A stretch of DNA of 53,254 nucleotides from an uncultured Lachnospiraceae bacterium (GTDB taxonomy: Bacteria > Bacillota > Clostridia > Lachnospirales > Lachnospiraceae), in the NCBI GenBank assembly GCA_900315055.1, contig OMXP01000013.1:1-53254 (forward strand), given 5' to 3'. Within the stretch, counting starts at the first letter, position 1. Each line of letters opens with the position of its first letter. A program made the position numbers and the translations under genes. The notes below the pieces were generated by a model. That model had not been told where the DNA came from. It saw nothing but the letters and a program-made list of their open reading frames with translations, and did not search any database. Below, in pieces: positions 40,888-48,566 of the stretch.

Positions 40888-42933
40888 ATGAGCAGTCAAG
40901 TTAAGTTGAAAGGGAGGCTATCGGGGTACTTCAACATGCCGATCCGGCTCGGAATCCTGCTGATTCTGGCGGATGTGCTGATCTATTTCATGTACTGGCC
41001 GGCCGGCGTTGTGGTTTCTCTGTTCCTCATCCTGTATTTCTCCATCGCTCTTTACTACTACTTCAACAATAAAACCCTGTATCAAAATGAACTGATCAGC
41101 TTTGCCACGCAGTACGGGCAGGTGCAGAAACAGCTCCTGAAAAACCTCGAAATTCCCTATGCGGTGCTCGACGAGGTGGGCAGGATCGTCTGGACGAACT
41201 ATGCGTTTGACAGGACCGTCAATACCGACAAGATCCTCAAGCGCCAGATTTCCTCGATTTTCCCCTCACTCACGAAGGACACCCTCCCGACCGGGGAGGA
41301 CTCGGTGGAGCTCGAGATCGACTATTCCTCGAGCAACTTCCGGGCGCTGATGCGGCGGATTCCGCTCGATTCCATTGCGGAGGACTCGGACGTCATCGAG
41401 GGGGACCGGTACGCGGGCGCACTGATTGCCCTGTACCTGTTCGATGAGACGGCCACGAGGCTTGCCATCCAGGAGGTGGACGACCAGAGCCTGGTGATCG
41501 GGTTCATCTACATGGACAACTATGACGAGGCCCTCGAATCCGTCGAGGACGTCAGGAAATCCCTTCTTATCGCGCTCATCGACCGCAAGGTCAACAAGTA
41601 CATCGCCTCGATCGACGGCATCTGCTCCAAGATCGAGAAGGACAAGTACCTGATCATCCTGCGCAAAAAATCCCTGCTTCAGCTGCAAGCCGAACATTTT
41701 GAACTGCTCTCCGATGTGAAGACCGTGAACATCGACAACGAGATGGCGATCACGCTCTCCATCGGTGTGGGCATGGACGGACTCTCCTACGCGCAGAACT
41801 ACGAATTTGCCCGAAACGCCATCGACCTGGCTTTAGGGCGCGGCGGCGATCAGGCGGTGGTGAAGACCCCCGACAACATCATCTACTACGGCGGAAAGAC
41901 CCAGCAGGTGGAGAAGAACACCCGCGTCAAGGCCCGCGTGAAGGCGCAGGCCCTGAAGGAGATCATCTCGTCGAGGGATCAGGTGTTCATCATGGGACAC
42001 CGGCTCGGCGACTTCGACTGCCTCGGCGCCGGGATCGGCATCTACCGGGCGGCCGTTACGATGAACCGCGAGGCCCACATCGTGCTCAACGACATCTCGA
42101 CGTCCCTCGAGCCCATCGTGAACCTGTTCCGCAACAACCCCTCCTACCCGGCAGACCTGTTCTGCACAAGCCAGGAGGCCATCGAGAAGGTGGGCAGCAA
42201 TGCGGCCCTTGTCGTCGTGGACGTCAACAAGCCGAGCATCACCGAATGCCCGGAGCTTCTGCACCTGTGCAAGTCCATCGTCGTCCTCGACCATCACCGG
42301 GCGGGGTCGGAGACCATCGAGAATGCGACGCTCTCCTATGTGGAGGCCTATGCCTCGAGTGCCTGCGAGATGGTATCCGAGATCCTGCAGTACATTGACG
42401 AGCACGTGAAGATCCGGCAGGAGGAGGCGGATGCGATGTACGCCGGGATCCTCGTGGATACCGACTCGTTCCAGAACAAGACGGGGGTCCGCACCTTCGA
42501 GGCTGCGGCCTTCCTTCGCCGCAACGGCACCGACGTCACGAGGGTGAGGAAGCTCTTCCGCGAGGACGTCTCCGAGTACAAGGCAAAGGCCGACGCGGTC
42601 TCCCAGGCGGAGATCTACCGGAATGCCTATGCGATCTCGACCTGCAACGCCGAGGGCCTGCAGTCGCCGACGATTGCCGGCGCCCAGGCGGCGAACGAGC
42701 TGCTCAACATCAAGGGCGTGAAGGCAAGCTTTGTCCTGACGGAGTACCAGAACCAGATCTTCATCAGCGCGCGCAGCATCGACGAGGTCAACGTCCAGAT
42801 CATCATGGAACACCTCGGCGGGGGCGGCCACATGTCGATTGCCGGCTGCCAGATGGAGGACGTCACGATCGAGGAGGCCATCGGGATCCTCAAGCACACC
42901 ATCGACACGATGATCGACGACGGGGAACTGTGA
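40888..42933 (+). CDS. gdpP: Cyclic-di-AMP phosphodiesterase GdpP
   Basis: A 681-residue membrane protein that hydrolyses c-di-AMP. Two membrane helices lie at ~21-59, then a PAS-like domain (~80-170), a degenerate GGDEF domain (~200-320, with no intact GGDEF), and the DHH/DHHA1 phosphodiesterase: MGHRLGDFDCLGAG (369-382), VVDVNKP, LDHHRAG with D468-H469-H470, DTDSFQNKTGVRTFEAA and GGGGHMSIAG. All metal ligands appear intact. The frame extends upstream, but 40888 follows GGAAAGG and fits family length. In Firmicutes gdpP normally precedes rplI and dnaB; here a sugar ABC transporter cassette lies between them. Confidence 0.96.
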   Translation: MSSQVKLKGRLSGYFNMPIRLGILLILADVLIYFMYWPAGVVVSLFLILYFSIALYYYFNNKTLYQNELISFATQYGQVQKQLLKNLEIPYAVLDEVGRIVWTNYAFDRTVNTDKILKRQISSIFPSLTKDTLPTGEDSVELEIDYSSSNFRALMRRIPLDSIAEDSDVIEGDRYAGALIALYLFDETATRLAIQEVDDQSLVIGFIYMDNYDEALESVEDVRKSLLIALIDRKVNKYIASIDGICSKIEKDKYLIILRKKSLLQLQAEHFELLSDVKTVNIDNEMAITLSIGVGMDGLSYAQNYEFARNAIDLALGRGGDQAVVKTPDNIIYYGGKTQQVEKNTRVKARVKAQALKEIISSRDQVFIMGHRLGDFDCLGAGIGIYRAAVTMNREAHIVLNDISTSLEPIVNLFRNNPSYPADLFCTSQEAIEKVGSNAALVVVDVNKPSITECPELLHLCKSIVVLDHHRAGSETIENATLSYVEAYASSACEMVSEILQYIDEHVKIRQEEADAMYAGILVDTDSFQNKTGVRTFEAAAFLRRNGTDVTRVRKLFREDVSEYKAKADAVSQAEIYRNAYAISTCNAEGLQSPTIAGAQAANELLNIKGVKASFVLTEYQNQIFISARSIDEVNVQIIMEHLGGGGHMSIAGCQMEDVTIEEAIGILKHTIDTMIDDGEL

Positions 42934-42960
42934 TATTTCTGACAATATCTGCTTTTTATT

Positions 42961-42989
42961 GGCATCAGCGTCTGCTGGTGCCATTTTTT
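42961..42989 (+). terminator. Intrinsic terminator of gdpP
   Basis: GGCATCAGC (42961-42969) pairs with GCTGGTGCC (42974-42982) with one G-U, followed by A and six T. Confidence 0.92.
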
Positions 42990-43040
42990 CTGCTCTTTTG
43001 CAGGGAAATTCAGGGGCATATTGACGGAAATTTAACAAGC

Positions 43041-43079
43041 GGGAACGTTTCTATTTGTAAAGATGACATCTTGTACAAA
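43041..43079. promoter_or_regulatory. Candidate LacI operator and adjoining dyad upstream of the sugar ABC operon
   Basis: The 338-bp gap between gdpP and the binding-protein gene holds no gene. GGGAACGTTTC (43041-43051) resembles a LacI-family half-palindrome with central ACGT; GCGAACGTTTTC recurs at about 46728, upstream of the lacI gene. Next to it TTTGTAAAGATG (43054-43065) and CATCTT-G-TACAAA (43067-43079) form an imperfect 12-bp dyad. Confidence 0.5.
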
Positions 43080-43136
43080 ACTCGGAGACGAAAAACAGCG
43101 GGTTTCACAAAAAAAATCCTTTTGCGGGGAGGTGTA

Positions 43137-43208
43137 TTGATTGTTTCGACGGGGGGTGATACCATCTCAATTGGAAACGATGCCGGGAACCTAACCGGAA
43201 TGGTTTCC
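43137..43208 (+). promoter_or_regulatory. Promoter candidate and 5' hairpin of the sugar ABC operon
   Basis: TTGATT (43137-43142) and TACCAT (43160-43165) are 17 bases apart. The transcript would begin near a symmetric hairpin: GGAAAC (43173-43178), four unpaired, CCGG, an 8-base loop, CCGG, four unpaired, GTTTCC (43203-43208). The hairpin could stabilise the message or be a DNA-level operator. Confidence 0.5.
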
Positions 43209-43271
43209 GACATAATTCTCTGCCGGGGGGATCCGGCAGAAGCATCTATTTCCAAGGGAGGAAATCGAACA

Positions 43272-44768
43272 ATGAAAAAGAAAATCGTCAGTATCGTGAT
43301 GTGCTCCGCGATGGCTGCTGCAATGCTCGCCGGCTGCGGAAGCTCGAGCTCCTCGACGTCCGCGTCCACAACAGCTGACACCACAGCTGCTGCAGAGACC
43401 ACGACGGCTGCAACCACCGAGGCTGCTGCAGACACTGCTTCCACCGAGGCAGCTGCTGATATGGCTTCGACCGAGGCTTCTACCGATGAGATCTCCGATG
43501 CAAGAGTTTATCTCCTGAACTTCAAGCCTGAGACCAACGATGCCTGGCAGAAGCTCGCTGAGGATTACAACGCACTCGGCGGCAACGTCACGGTCATCAC
43601 CGCAGCAGACGGCCAGTACAACACCACCCTCCAGTCCGAGATGGCAAAGAGCGAAGCTCCGACCATCTTCAATATCGGTTCTTCCACCGATGCACAGACC
43701 TGGGATGATTACACCTATGATCTGTCCGGCACGGATCTGTACAAGCACGCAACGGATCACTCCCTCGATGTTGTCTACAACGGCAAGGTCGCAGGTATTG
43801 CAAACTGCTACGAGTGCTACGGCATCATCGTCAACAAGACGATCCTCGATGACTACTGCACGATGGACAACGCCGTCATCTCCTCGATCGATGACATCAA
43901 GGATTTCGACACATTAAAGAAGGTTGCTGATGATATTCAGAGCCGCATCGATGAGATCAACGATCAGTTCGGCTATGAGCTGACCGGTGCCTTCACTTCC
44001 GCAGGCCTGGATTCCGGTTCTTCCTGGAGATTCTCCGGACACCTTGCAAACTTCCCTCTGTACTATGAGTTCAAGGACGACGGCCTTGAGGATCCTACGG
44101 CCGGCGAAGCTACCATCAAGGGAACCTACCTGGACAACTTCAAGAACGTCTGGGATATGTACGTATCCGATTCCGGTGCTGATCCGCAGCTGCTCGATGG
44201 CGGCTCCTACAATGCAGAGCAGGAGTTCGGCATGGAAGAGGCAGTCTTCTATCAGAACGGCGACTGGGAGTACAGCGCACTCAAGGATGCAGACGGCTCT
44301 AACGGCTATCTGACCGCTGATGATGATCTGGACATGATCCCGATCTACTTCGGTGTTGATGATGAGAACGAAGGCCTTGCAGTCGGTACCGAGAACCACT
44401 GGGCAATCAACGGCAAGTGCAGCCAGGACGAGATCGATGCTTCTCTTGCATTCCTGAACTGGGTTATCACCTCTGATGAGGGCCGTGATGCTCTGACGAA
44501 CACCATGGGTCTCTCCTGCCCGTTTGATACCTTCACCGGCGACTATGCACCGAGCAACGCTTTCGGCGCAAAGGCAAGCACCTATACGTCTGAGGGCAAG
44601 ACCTCTGTCGCATGGGCATTCAATGCAACTCCGAACGTCGATGACTGGCGCGCAGATGTCGTCACTGCTCTGACCGCTTACACGAAGGGCACCGGCAGCT
44701 GGGACGATGTTGTTACCGCATTCGTCGATGGCTGGGCTGATCAGTGGAAGATCGCTCACGCTGAATAA
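43272..44768 (+). CDS. Sugar ABC transporter substrate-binding lipoprotein
   Basis: A 498-residue extracellular binding protein. The lipoprotein signal peptide ends in LAGC (Cys21). Residues ~22-75 are a Ser/Thr/Ala/Glu-rich linker with repeated T-E-A-A-A-D/S units. The rest is a family 1-type solute-binding fold (VYLLNFKPETNDAWQKLAEDY, APTIFNIGSSTDAQTW, WAINGKCSQDEIDASLAFLNWV). It delivers a sugar or oligosaccharide to the two permeases downstream; the ligand is not evident, and no ATPase gene is in the cluster, so a shared MsmK-like ATPase elsewhere is expected. Ribosome site AGGGAGG. A terminator separates it from the permeases. Confidence 0.94.
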   Translation: MKKKIVSIVMCSAMAAAMLAGCGSSSSSTSASTTADTTAAAETTTAATTEAAADTASTEAAADMASTEASTDEISDARVYLLNFKPETNDAWQKLAEDYNALGGNVTVITAADGQYNTTLQSEMAKSEAPTIFNIGSSTDAQTWDDYTYDLSGTDLYKHATDHSLDVVYNGKVAGIANCYECYGIIVNKTILDDYCTMDNAVISSIDDIKDFDTLKKVADDIQSRIDEINDQFGYELTGAFTSAGLDSGSSWRFSGHLANFPLYYEFKDDGLEDPTAGEATIKGTYLDNFKNVWDMYVSDSGADPQLLDGGSYNAEQEFGMEEAVFYQNGDWEYSALKDADGSNGYLTADDDLDMIPIYFGVDDENEGLAVGTENHWAINGKCSQDEIDASLAFLNWVITSDEGRDALTNTMGLSCPFDTFTGDYAPSNAFGAKASTYTSEGKTSVAWAFNATPNVDDWRADVVTALTAYTKGTGSWDDVVTAFVDGWADQWKIAHAE

Positions 44769-44849
44769 GGAGTACAGTTTGTAAGGAAGTTCCAACTGAA
44801 CAGAATCGCGGTTCTCCCGTGTGATCTGTAACAACGGATGGACAAGATG

Positions 44850-44883
44850 TGGGCTGTCGGTTCGTACCGGCAGCCCATTTTTC
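44850..44883 (+). terminator. Intercistronic terminator between binding protein and permease genes
   Basis: TGGGCTGTCGGT (44850-44861) pairs with ACCGGCAGCCCA (44866-44877) with one G-U around a 4-base loop, followed by TTTTTC. Partial termination here would give more binding protein than permease, a common design in ABC importer operons. Confidence 0.9.
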
Positions 44884-44942
44884 TCTCAAAGGGTCATTTT
44901 TTAAGGCCCTGCGGGAAAGGTTTTGAAAGCGAGATAACTGGT

Positions 44943-45800
44943 ATGGGAAAAGCAATGAAACGGTACTGGCCGTTATTCGTCCTGCCGACCATGGCCGCAT
45001 TCACGATCGGATTCATCATTCCGTTCGTGTACGGCGTATACCTTTCCTTCTGCGATTTCACAACAGTCGTAGATGCCAAGTGGGTCGGTTTTGCGAACTA
45101 CGCCAAGATCTTCTATCGCAGCGGTAAGCTTGACACATCGTATCTGCACTCGATCTGGTACACCTGCCTGTTCGCAGCTGTCACCGTGATCCTGATCAAC
45201 GTGATCGCCTTCGCGATCGCACTGGCCCTGACCAAGGGCTTCAAGGGAACGAATTTCTTCCGCACGGCGTTCTTCCTCCCGAACCTGATCGGCGGCATCG
45301 TTCTCTCCTACATCTGGCTGATGATCCTGAACAGCATGCTGCAGAACTACTCCATGACGGTGGTCTCCACACAGTGGTCCGCCTTCTGGTCCCTGGTCGT
45401 GGTCGTCTGCTGGCAGCAGATCGGCTACATGATGATCATTTACGTCGCAGGTCTGCAGAACGTCTCGGGTGATCTGCTCGAGGCAGCCCAGATCGACGGC
45501 GCAAACAGCTGGCAGACCCTGACCAAGATCACGATCCCGGTCATGGCACCGACCATCACGATCTGCACGTTCCTGTCCCTGACAAACGGCTTCAAGCTCT
45601 TCGATCAGAACTACGCACTGACCGGCGGCAACCCCGGCAAACAGTCCGAACTGCTTGCTCTGAACATCTACAACACGATGTACGGCACGCAGGGGTATCA
45701 GGGTGTCGGCCAGGCAAAGGCAGTCCTGTTCTTCATCATGGTTGCGCTGATTTCGCTGATCCAGAATAAGGCATCGCGCAGCAAGGAGGTAGTAGACTGA
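44943..45800 (+). CDS. Sugar ABC transporter permease (MalF-like)
   Basis: A 285-residue inner-membrane permease with six predicted helices. It starts RYWPLFVLPTMAAFTIGFIIPFVYGVYLSFCDF, and carries the EAA loop DLLEAAQIDGANSWQTLTKITIPVMAPT that contacts the ATPase. The ATG at 44943 lacks a strong ribosome site; ATG at 44955 with GGGAAAAG upstream is an alternative. The stop overlaps the next gene's ATG by one base. Confidence 0.94.
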   Translation: MGKAMKRYWPLFVLPTMAAFTIGFIIPFVYGVYLSFCDFTTVVDAKWVGFANYAKIFYRSGKLDTSYLHSIWYTCLFAAVTVILINVIAFAIALALTKGFKGTNFFRTAFFLPNLIGGIVLSYIWLMILNSMLQNYSMTVVSTQWSAFWSLVVVVCWQQIGYMMIIYVAGLQNVSGDLLEAAQIDGANSWQTLTKITIPVMAPTITICTFLSLTNGFKLFDQNYALTGGNPGKQSELLALNIYNTMYGTQGYQGVGQAKAVLFFIMVALISLIQNKASRSKEVVD

Positions 45801-46723
45801 TGGCTAAGCAGAAGAAATACAAGGAAAACCAGGAAGTCGAGACCGTCCGGAGAGCAAGACACGGCGGAATCTGGACGTTCTTCTTCACGATCCTGTCGAT
45901 CATCTGGATCCTCCCGATCATCATCGTCGTACTGAACTCCTTCAAGAGAAAGGCCTACATCTTCAAGAACCCGTTCGGCATTTCGAACGTGTCCCTGTTT
46001 GACAAGGGGTTTGACCGCTGGAAGGCCGGCATCTCGAAGACCTTCATCGGTTTCACGAACTATGCGACCGCCATCAAGCAGACGGATTTCTTCCACGTGT
46101 TCGGCTACTCGCTGTTCATCACGGTGGCATCCGTTGCCGTCATCATTCTGTTCTGCTCGATGACCGCATGGTACCTGGTCCGCGTCAAGACCAGGGCGAC
46201 GAGCTTCATGTACACGCTGTGCCTGTTCTCCATGATCGTCCCCTTCCAGATGGTCATGTTCACGCTGTCCAAGTTTGCGAACATGCTGCACCTGTCCAAC
46301 CCGGTCGGCATCATCGTCGTGTACCTGGGCTTCGGCGCAGGCCTTGCAGTGTTCATGTTCACAGGCTTTATCAAGGGCGTCTCGACCGAGATCGAGGAAG
46401 CGGCCATGATCGACGGCTGCACGCCGCCGCAGACCTTCTTCAAGGTCCTCGTTCCGATCATGAAGCCCACGATCATCACGGTTGCCATCCTCGAGTCCAT
46501 GTGGGTATGGAACGACTTCCTTCTGCCGTATCTGACCCTGGACATCACGAAGTACCGCACCATCCCGATTGCCATTCAGTTCCTGAAGCAGTCGCACGGC
46601 CAGGTCGACTGGGGCGCCATGATGGCAGCTCTGGTGCTGGCGATCGTCCCGATCGTCATCTTCTACGCGGCTGCGCAGAAGTACATCATTGCCGGAGTTC
46701 TTGCAGGAGCCGTCAAGGGCTGA
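45800..46723 (+). CDS. Sugar ABC transporter permease (MalG-like)
   Basis: A 307-residue permease partner. A ~30-residue basic N-terminus precedes the first helix (WTFFFTILSIIWILPIIIVVLNSFK). The EAA loop is VSTEIEEAAMIDGCTPPQTFFKVLVPIMKPT, and SMWVWNDFLLPYLTL follows as in carbohydrate CUT1 permeases. Translation is coupled to the upstream permease (TGATG). It is followed by a terminator and then the LacI regulator. Confidence 0.95.
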   Translation: MAKQKKYKENQEVETVRRARHGGIWTFFFTILSIIWILPIIIVVLNSFKRKAYIFKNPFGISNVSLFDKGFDRWKAGISKTFIGFTNYATAIKQTDFFHVFGYSLFITVASVAVIILFCSMTAWYLVRVKTRATSFMYTLCLFSMIVPFQMVMFTLSKFANMLHLSNPVGIIVVYLGFGAGLAVFMFTGFIKGVSTEIEEAAMIDGCTPPQTFFKVLVPIMKPTIITVAILESMWVWNDFLLPYLTLDITKYRTIPIAIQFLKQSHGQVDWGAMMAALVLAIVPIVIFYAAAQKYIIAGVLAGAVKG

Positions 46724-46763
46724 TACCGCGAACGTTTTCTTTACAGGATAGATGAGATCAAAG

Positions 46764-46805
46764 AGAGCACACCGCGTCCGGACCCGGGCTGCGTGTGCTC
46801 TTTTT
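46764..46805 (+). terminator. Terminator of the sugar ABC operon
   Basis: AGAGCACAC (46764-46772) pairs with GTGTGCTCT (46793-46801) around a GC-rich 20-base loop that can pair further, followed by TTTTT to 46805. GCGAACGTTTTC, similar to the putative LacI operator, lies just before it at about 46728. Confidence 0.85.
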
Positions 46806-46827
46806 GGTGGGGGTAACAGGTTACGAA

Positions 46828-47865
46828 ATGGCAACAACGATCAAAGACATAGCAAAGATGTGCGGTGTGGGGGTCAGCACCGTGTCCCGGGCCATCACCG
46901 GGCACCCGGATATCAATCCGGCAACCCGGGAGAAGATCATGAAGGTCGTGGAGGAGACGGGCTTTGTGCCGAACGCCTCCGCAAGGAGCCTCAAGCAGAG
47001 CGAGTCCAACAACGTGGCGCTCATCGTCAAGGGCATCGCGAACCCGTTCTTTACGAGAATGATTCACGTGCTCGAGGACTCCATCGAGAAGAAGGGGTGC
47101 GCCACGATCCTGCGCCATGTGGCGTCGAATCAGGACGAGGTCCACATCGCGGCGGGTCTTGCGGCGGAGCGAAAGCTCAAGGGCATCATTTTCCTGGGCG
47201 GAAACTTCACCCATGACGGCATGCAGCTGAAAAACCTCGGGGTTCCCTACGTGTTCTCGACGATCGGCATGGATTCCGACGGGAAGGATCCGGTGATTGC
47301 AAACGTCTCGGTGGACGACGTGGAGGCCGCAAAGATGGCGACAAGCTACCTTATTGAAAGCGGTCACCGGCGTATCGGCCTCATCGCCGAGGGCATCGAT
47401 GTCCCGTCCGTCGGACAGCTGAGATACCGCGGCTACTGCGAGGCGTTCAAAGAGCACGGCCTTGAGATCGACCACAGGCTCATCACGCAGGTGAGCGATG
47501 GCGAGGAGCATTACACGATGGAGAACGGCTACAAGGCCGCAAAGATACTCCTTCGCACGGTCCCGGACCTGTCCGCGATCTTCTGCTTCAGCGACGTACT
47601 CGCGATGGGCGCCTGCCGGGCGATCACGGACCACGGAAAGAAGATTCCGGAGGACGTCTCGGTGGTCGGATTCGATGGCATCGAGGATGCAAAGTACTTC
47701 ATCCCGCGCCTTACCACCATACGCCAGCCCGTGGACGAGATCGCCAGGGAGACCATCGACATGCTCTTTGGCATGATCGAGGGAAAGACACCGGGGCGGC
47801 GCGTGCTCATGCAGGCACAGCTGGTCCTCGGGGAATCCACGGCAAACGGACCCTTCCGGAGATGA
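46828..47865 (+). CDS. LacI-family transcriptional regulator
   Basis: A 345-residue repressor. The N-terminal helix-turn-helix TTIKDIAKMCGVGVSTVSRAITGHPDINPATREKIMKVVEETGFVPNASARSLK is canonical, and the remainder is a periplasmic-binding-like sugar-sensing domain (NNVALIVKGIANPFFTRMIHVLE, IANVSVDDVEAAKMATSYLIESGHRRIGLIAE, PDLSAIFCFSDVLAMGACRAI, SVVGFDGIEDAKYFIPRLTTIRQP). The start at 46828 is required for the complete first helix. It most likely represses the adjacent sugar transporter until its inducer binds. Downstream lies a 14-bp repeat array. Confidence 0.95.
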   Translation: MATTIKDIAKMCGVGVSTVSRAITGHPDINPATREKIMKVVEETGFVPNASARSLKQSESNNVALIVKGIANPFFTRMIHVLEDSIEKKGCATILRHVASNQDEVHIAAGLAAERKLKGIIFLGGNFTHDGMQLKNLGVPYVFSTIGMDSDGKDPVIANVSVDDVEAAKMATSYLIESGHRRIGLIAEGIDVPSVGQLRYRGYCEAFKEHGLEIDHRLITQVSDGEEHYTMENGYKAAKILLRTVPDLSAIFCFSDVLAMGACRAITDHGKKIPEDVSVVGFDGIEDAKYFIPRLTTIRQPVDEIARETIDMLFGMIEGKTPGRRVLMQAQLVLGESTANGPFRR

Positions 47866-47868
47866 CAA

Positions 47869-47966
47869 GGAACTGACGTTCCGAAACTGACGTTCCGAAA
47901 CTGACGTTCCGAAACTGACGTTCCGAAACTGACATTCCGAAACTGACGCTCCGAAACAGATGATCC
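47869..47966 (+). repeat. Array of seven 14-bp tandem repeats downstream of lacI
   Basis: The unit GAAACTGACGTTCC recurs with 14-base period seven times starting 47869. Unit 1 differs at one base, units 2-4 are exact, units 5 and 6 carry one change each, unit 7 is decayed. It begins four bases after the lacI stop and ends before the rplI promoter. No ORF with family features runs through it. Confidence 0.97.
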
Positions 47967-47988
47967 GGATCAGATGAAATTTCCATAA

Positions 47989-48044
47989 AGAATGCGCACC
48001 CGGCATGCTGCAGGTTTGCACCGGGTGCGCATTCTCTGTATAAT
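47989..48044 (+). promoter_or_regulatory. rplI-dnaB promoter inside a 15-bp perfect inverted repeat
   Basis: AGAATGCGCACCCGG (47989-48003) and its exact reverse complement (48021-48035) are 17 bases apart. TTGCAC (48016-48021) and a perfect TATAAT (48039-48044), 17 bases apart, form a promoter whose -35 touches the second arm and whose spacer contains it. No T-run follows the repeat. Confidence 0.8.
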
Positions 48045-48049
48045 CAACT

Positions 48050-48078
48050 TTACGCCCTCACACTCTCGTGGGGGCGCA
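48050..48078 (+). promoter_or_regulatory. Leader hairpin upstream of rplI
   Basis: CGCCCTCAC and GTGGGGGCG form a 9-bp stem (one G-U) with a 6-base loop in the short 5' leader, about 35 bases before the GTG start. It may be a regulatory hairpin for L9; no known motif was recognised. Confidence 0.4.
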
Positions 48079-48111
48079 GTACACTTACAACCACAAAACG
48101 AGGAGGGTACA

Positions 48112-48558
48112 GTGAAGGTTATTCTGTTACAGGATGTCAAATCACTCGGTAAAAAGGGGCAGATCGTCAACGTCTCCGACGGCTATGCGCGAAACTATGT
48201 GCTGCCGAAGAAGGTGGGCGTTGAGGCTACCGATAAAAACAAGAACGAATTAAAGCTCCAGAAGCAGCACGAGGACAAGATCGCAGCCGAGAAGCTCCAG
48301 GAGGCAAAGGATCTTGCGGCAAAGCTCGACAAGATGACGATCGAGGTCCGCATGCGGGCAGGAGAGGGCGACAGGGTCTTCGGGTCCGTCTCCTCGAAGG
48401 AGATCGCGGAGGCTGCAAAGAAGCAGCTTAATATCGAGCTCGACAAGAAGAAGATCCAGGTGGACGAGCCCATCAAGGGCTTCGGAACCTATGAGGTGCC
48501 GATCCGCCTGCACACGGAGGTCACCGGCAAGCTTCACGTCAATGTGACGAAGATGTAG
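48112..48558 (+). CDS. rplI: 50S ribosomal protein L9 (GTG start)
   Basis: A 148-residue ribosomal protein with two globular domains joined by a long helix. The sequence has the N-terminal signature [39 protein letters not shown], a charged central helix, and the C-terminal domain with [16 protein letters not shown]. The start codon is GTG, preceded by GAGGAGGG. An upstream ATG in the same frame would add an unlikely N-terminus. dnaB follows after eight bases. Confidence 0.98.
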   Translation: MKVILLQDVKSLGKKGQIVNVSDGYARNYVLPKKVGVEATDKNKNELKLQKQHEDKIAAEKLQEAKDLAAKLDKMTIEVRMRAGEGDRVFGSVSSKEIAEAAKKQLNIELDKKKIQVDEPIKGFGTYEVPIRLHTEVTGKLHVNVTKM

Positions 48559-48566
48559 GAGATGCC

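Noticed and set aside
43010..43760. Minus-strand open frames opposite the binding-protein gene
   Set aside because: They mirror the Ala/Thr/Glu-rich lipoprotein linker and have no ribosome sites or family features.
47869..47966. 14-bp repeats as a CRISPR array
   Set aside because: Units are directly adjacent with no spacers, far too short, and no cas genes are present.
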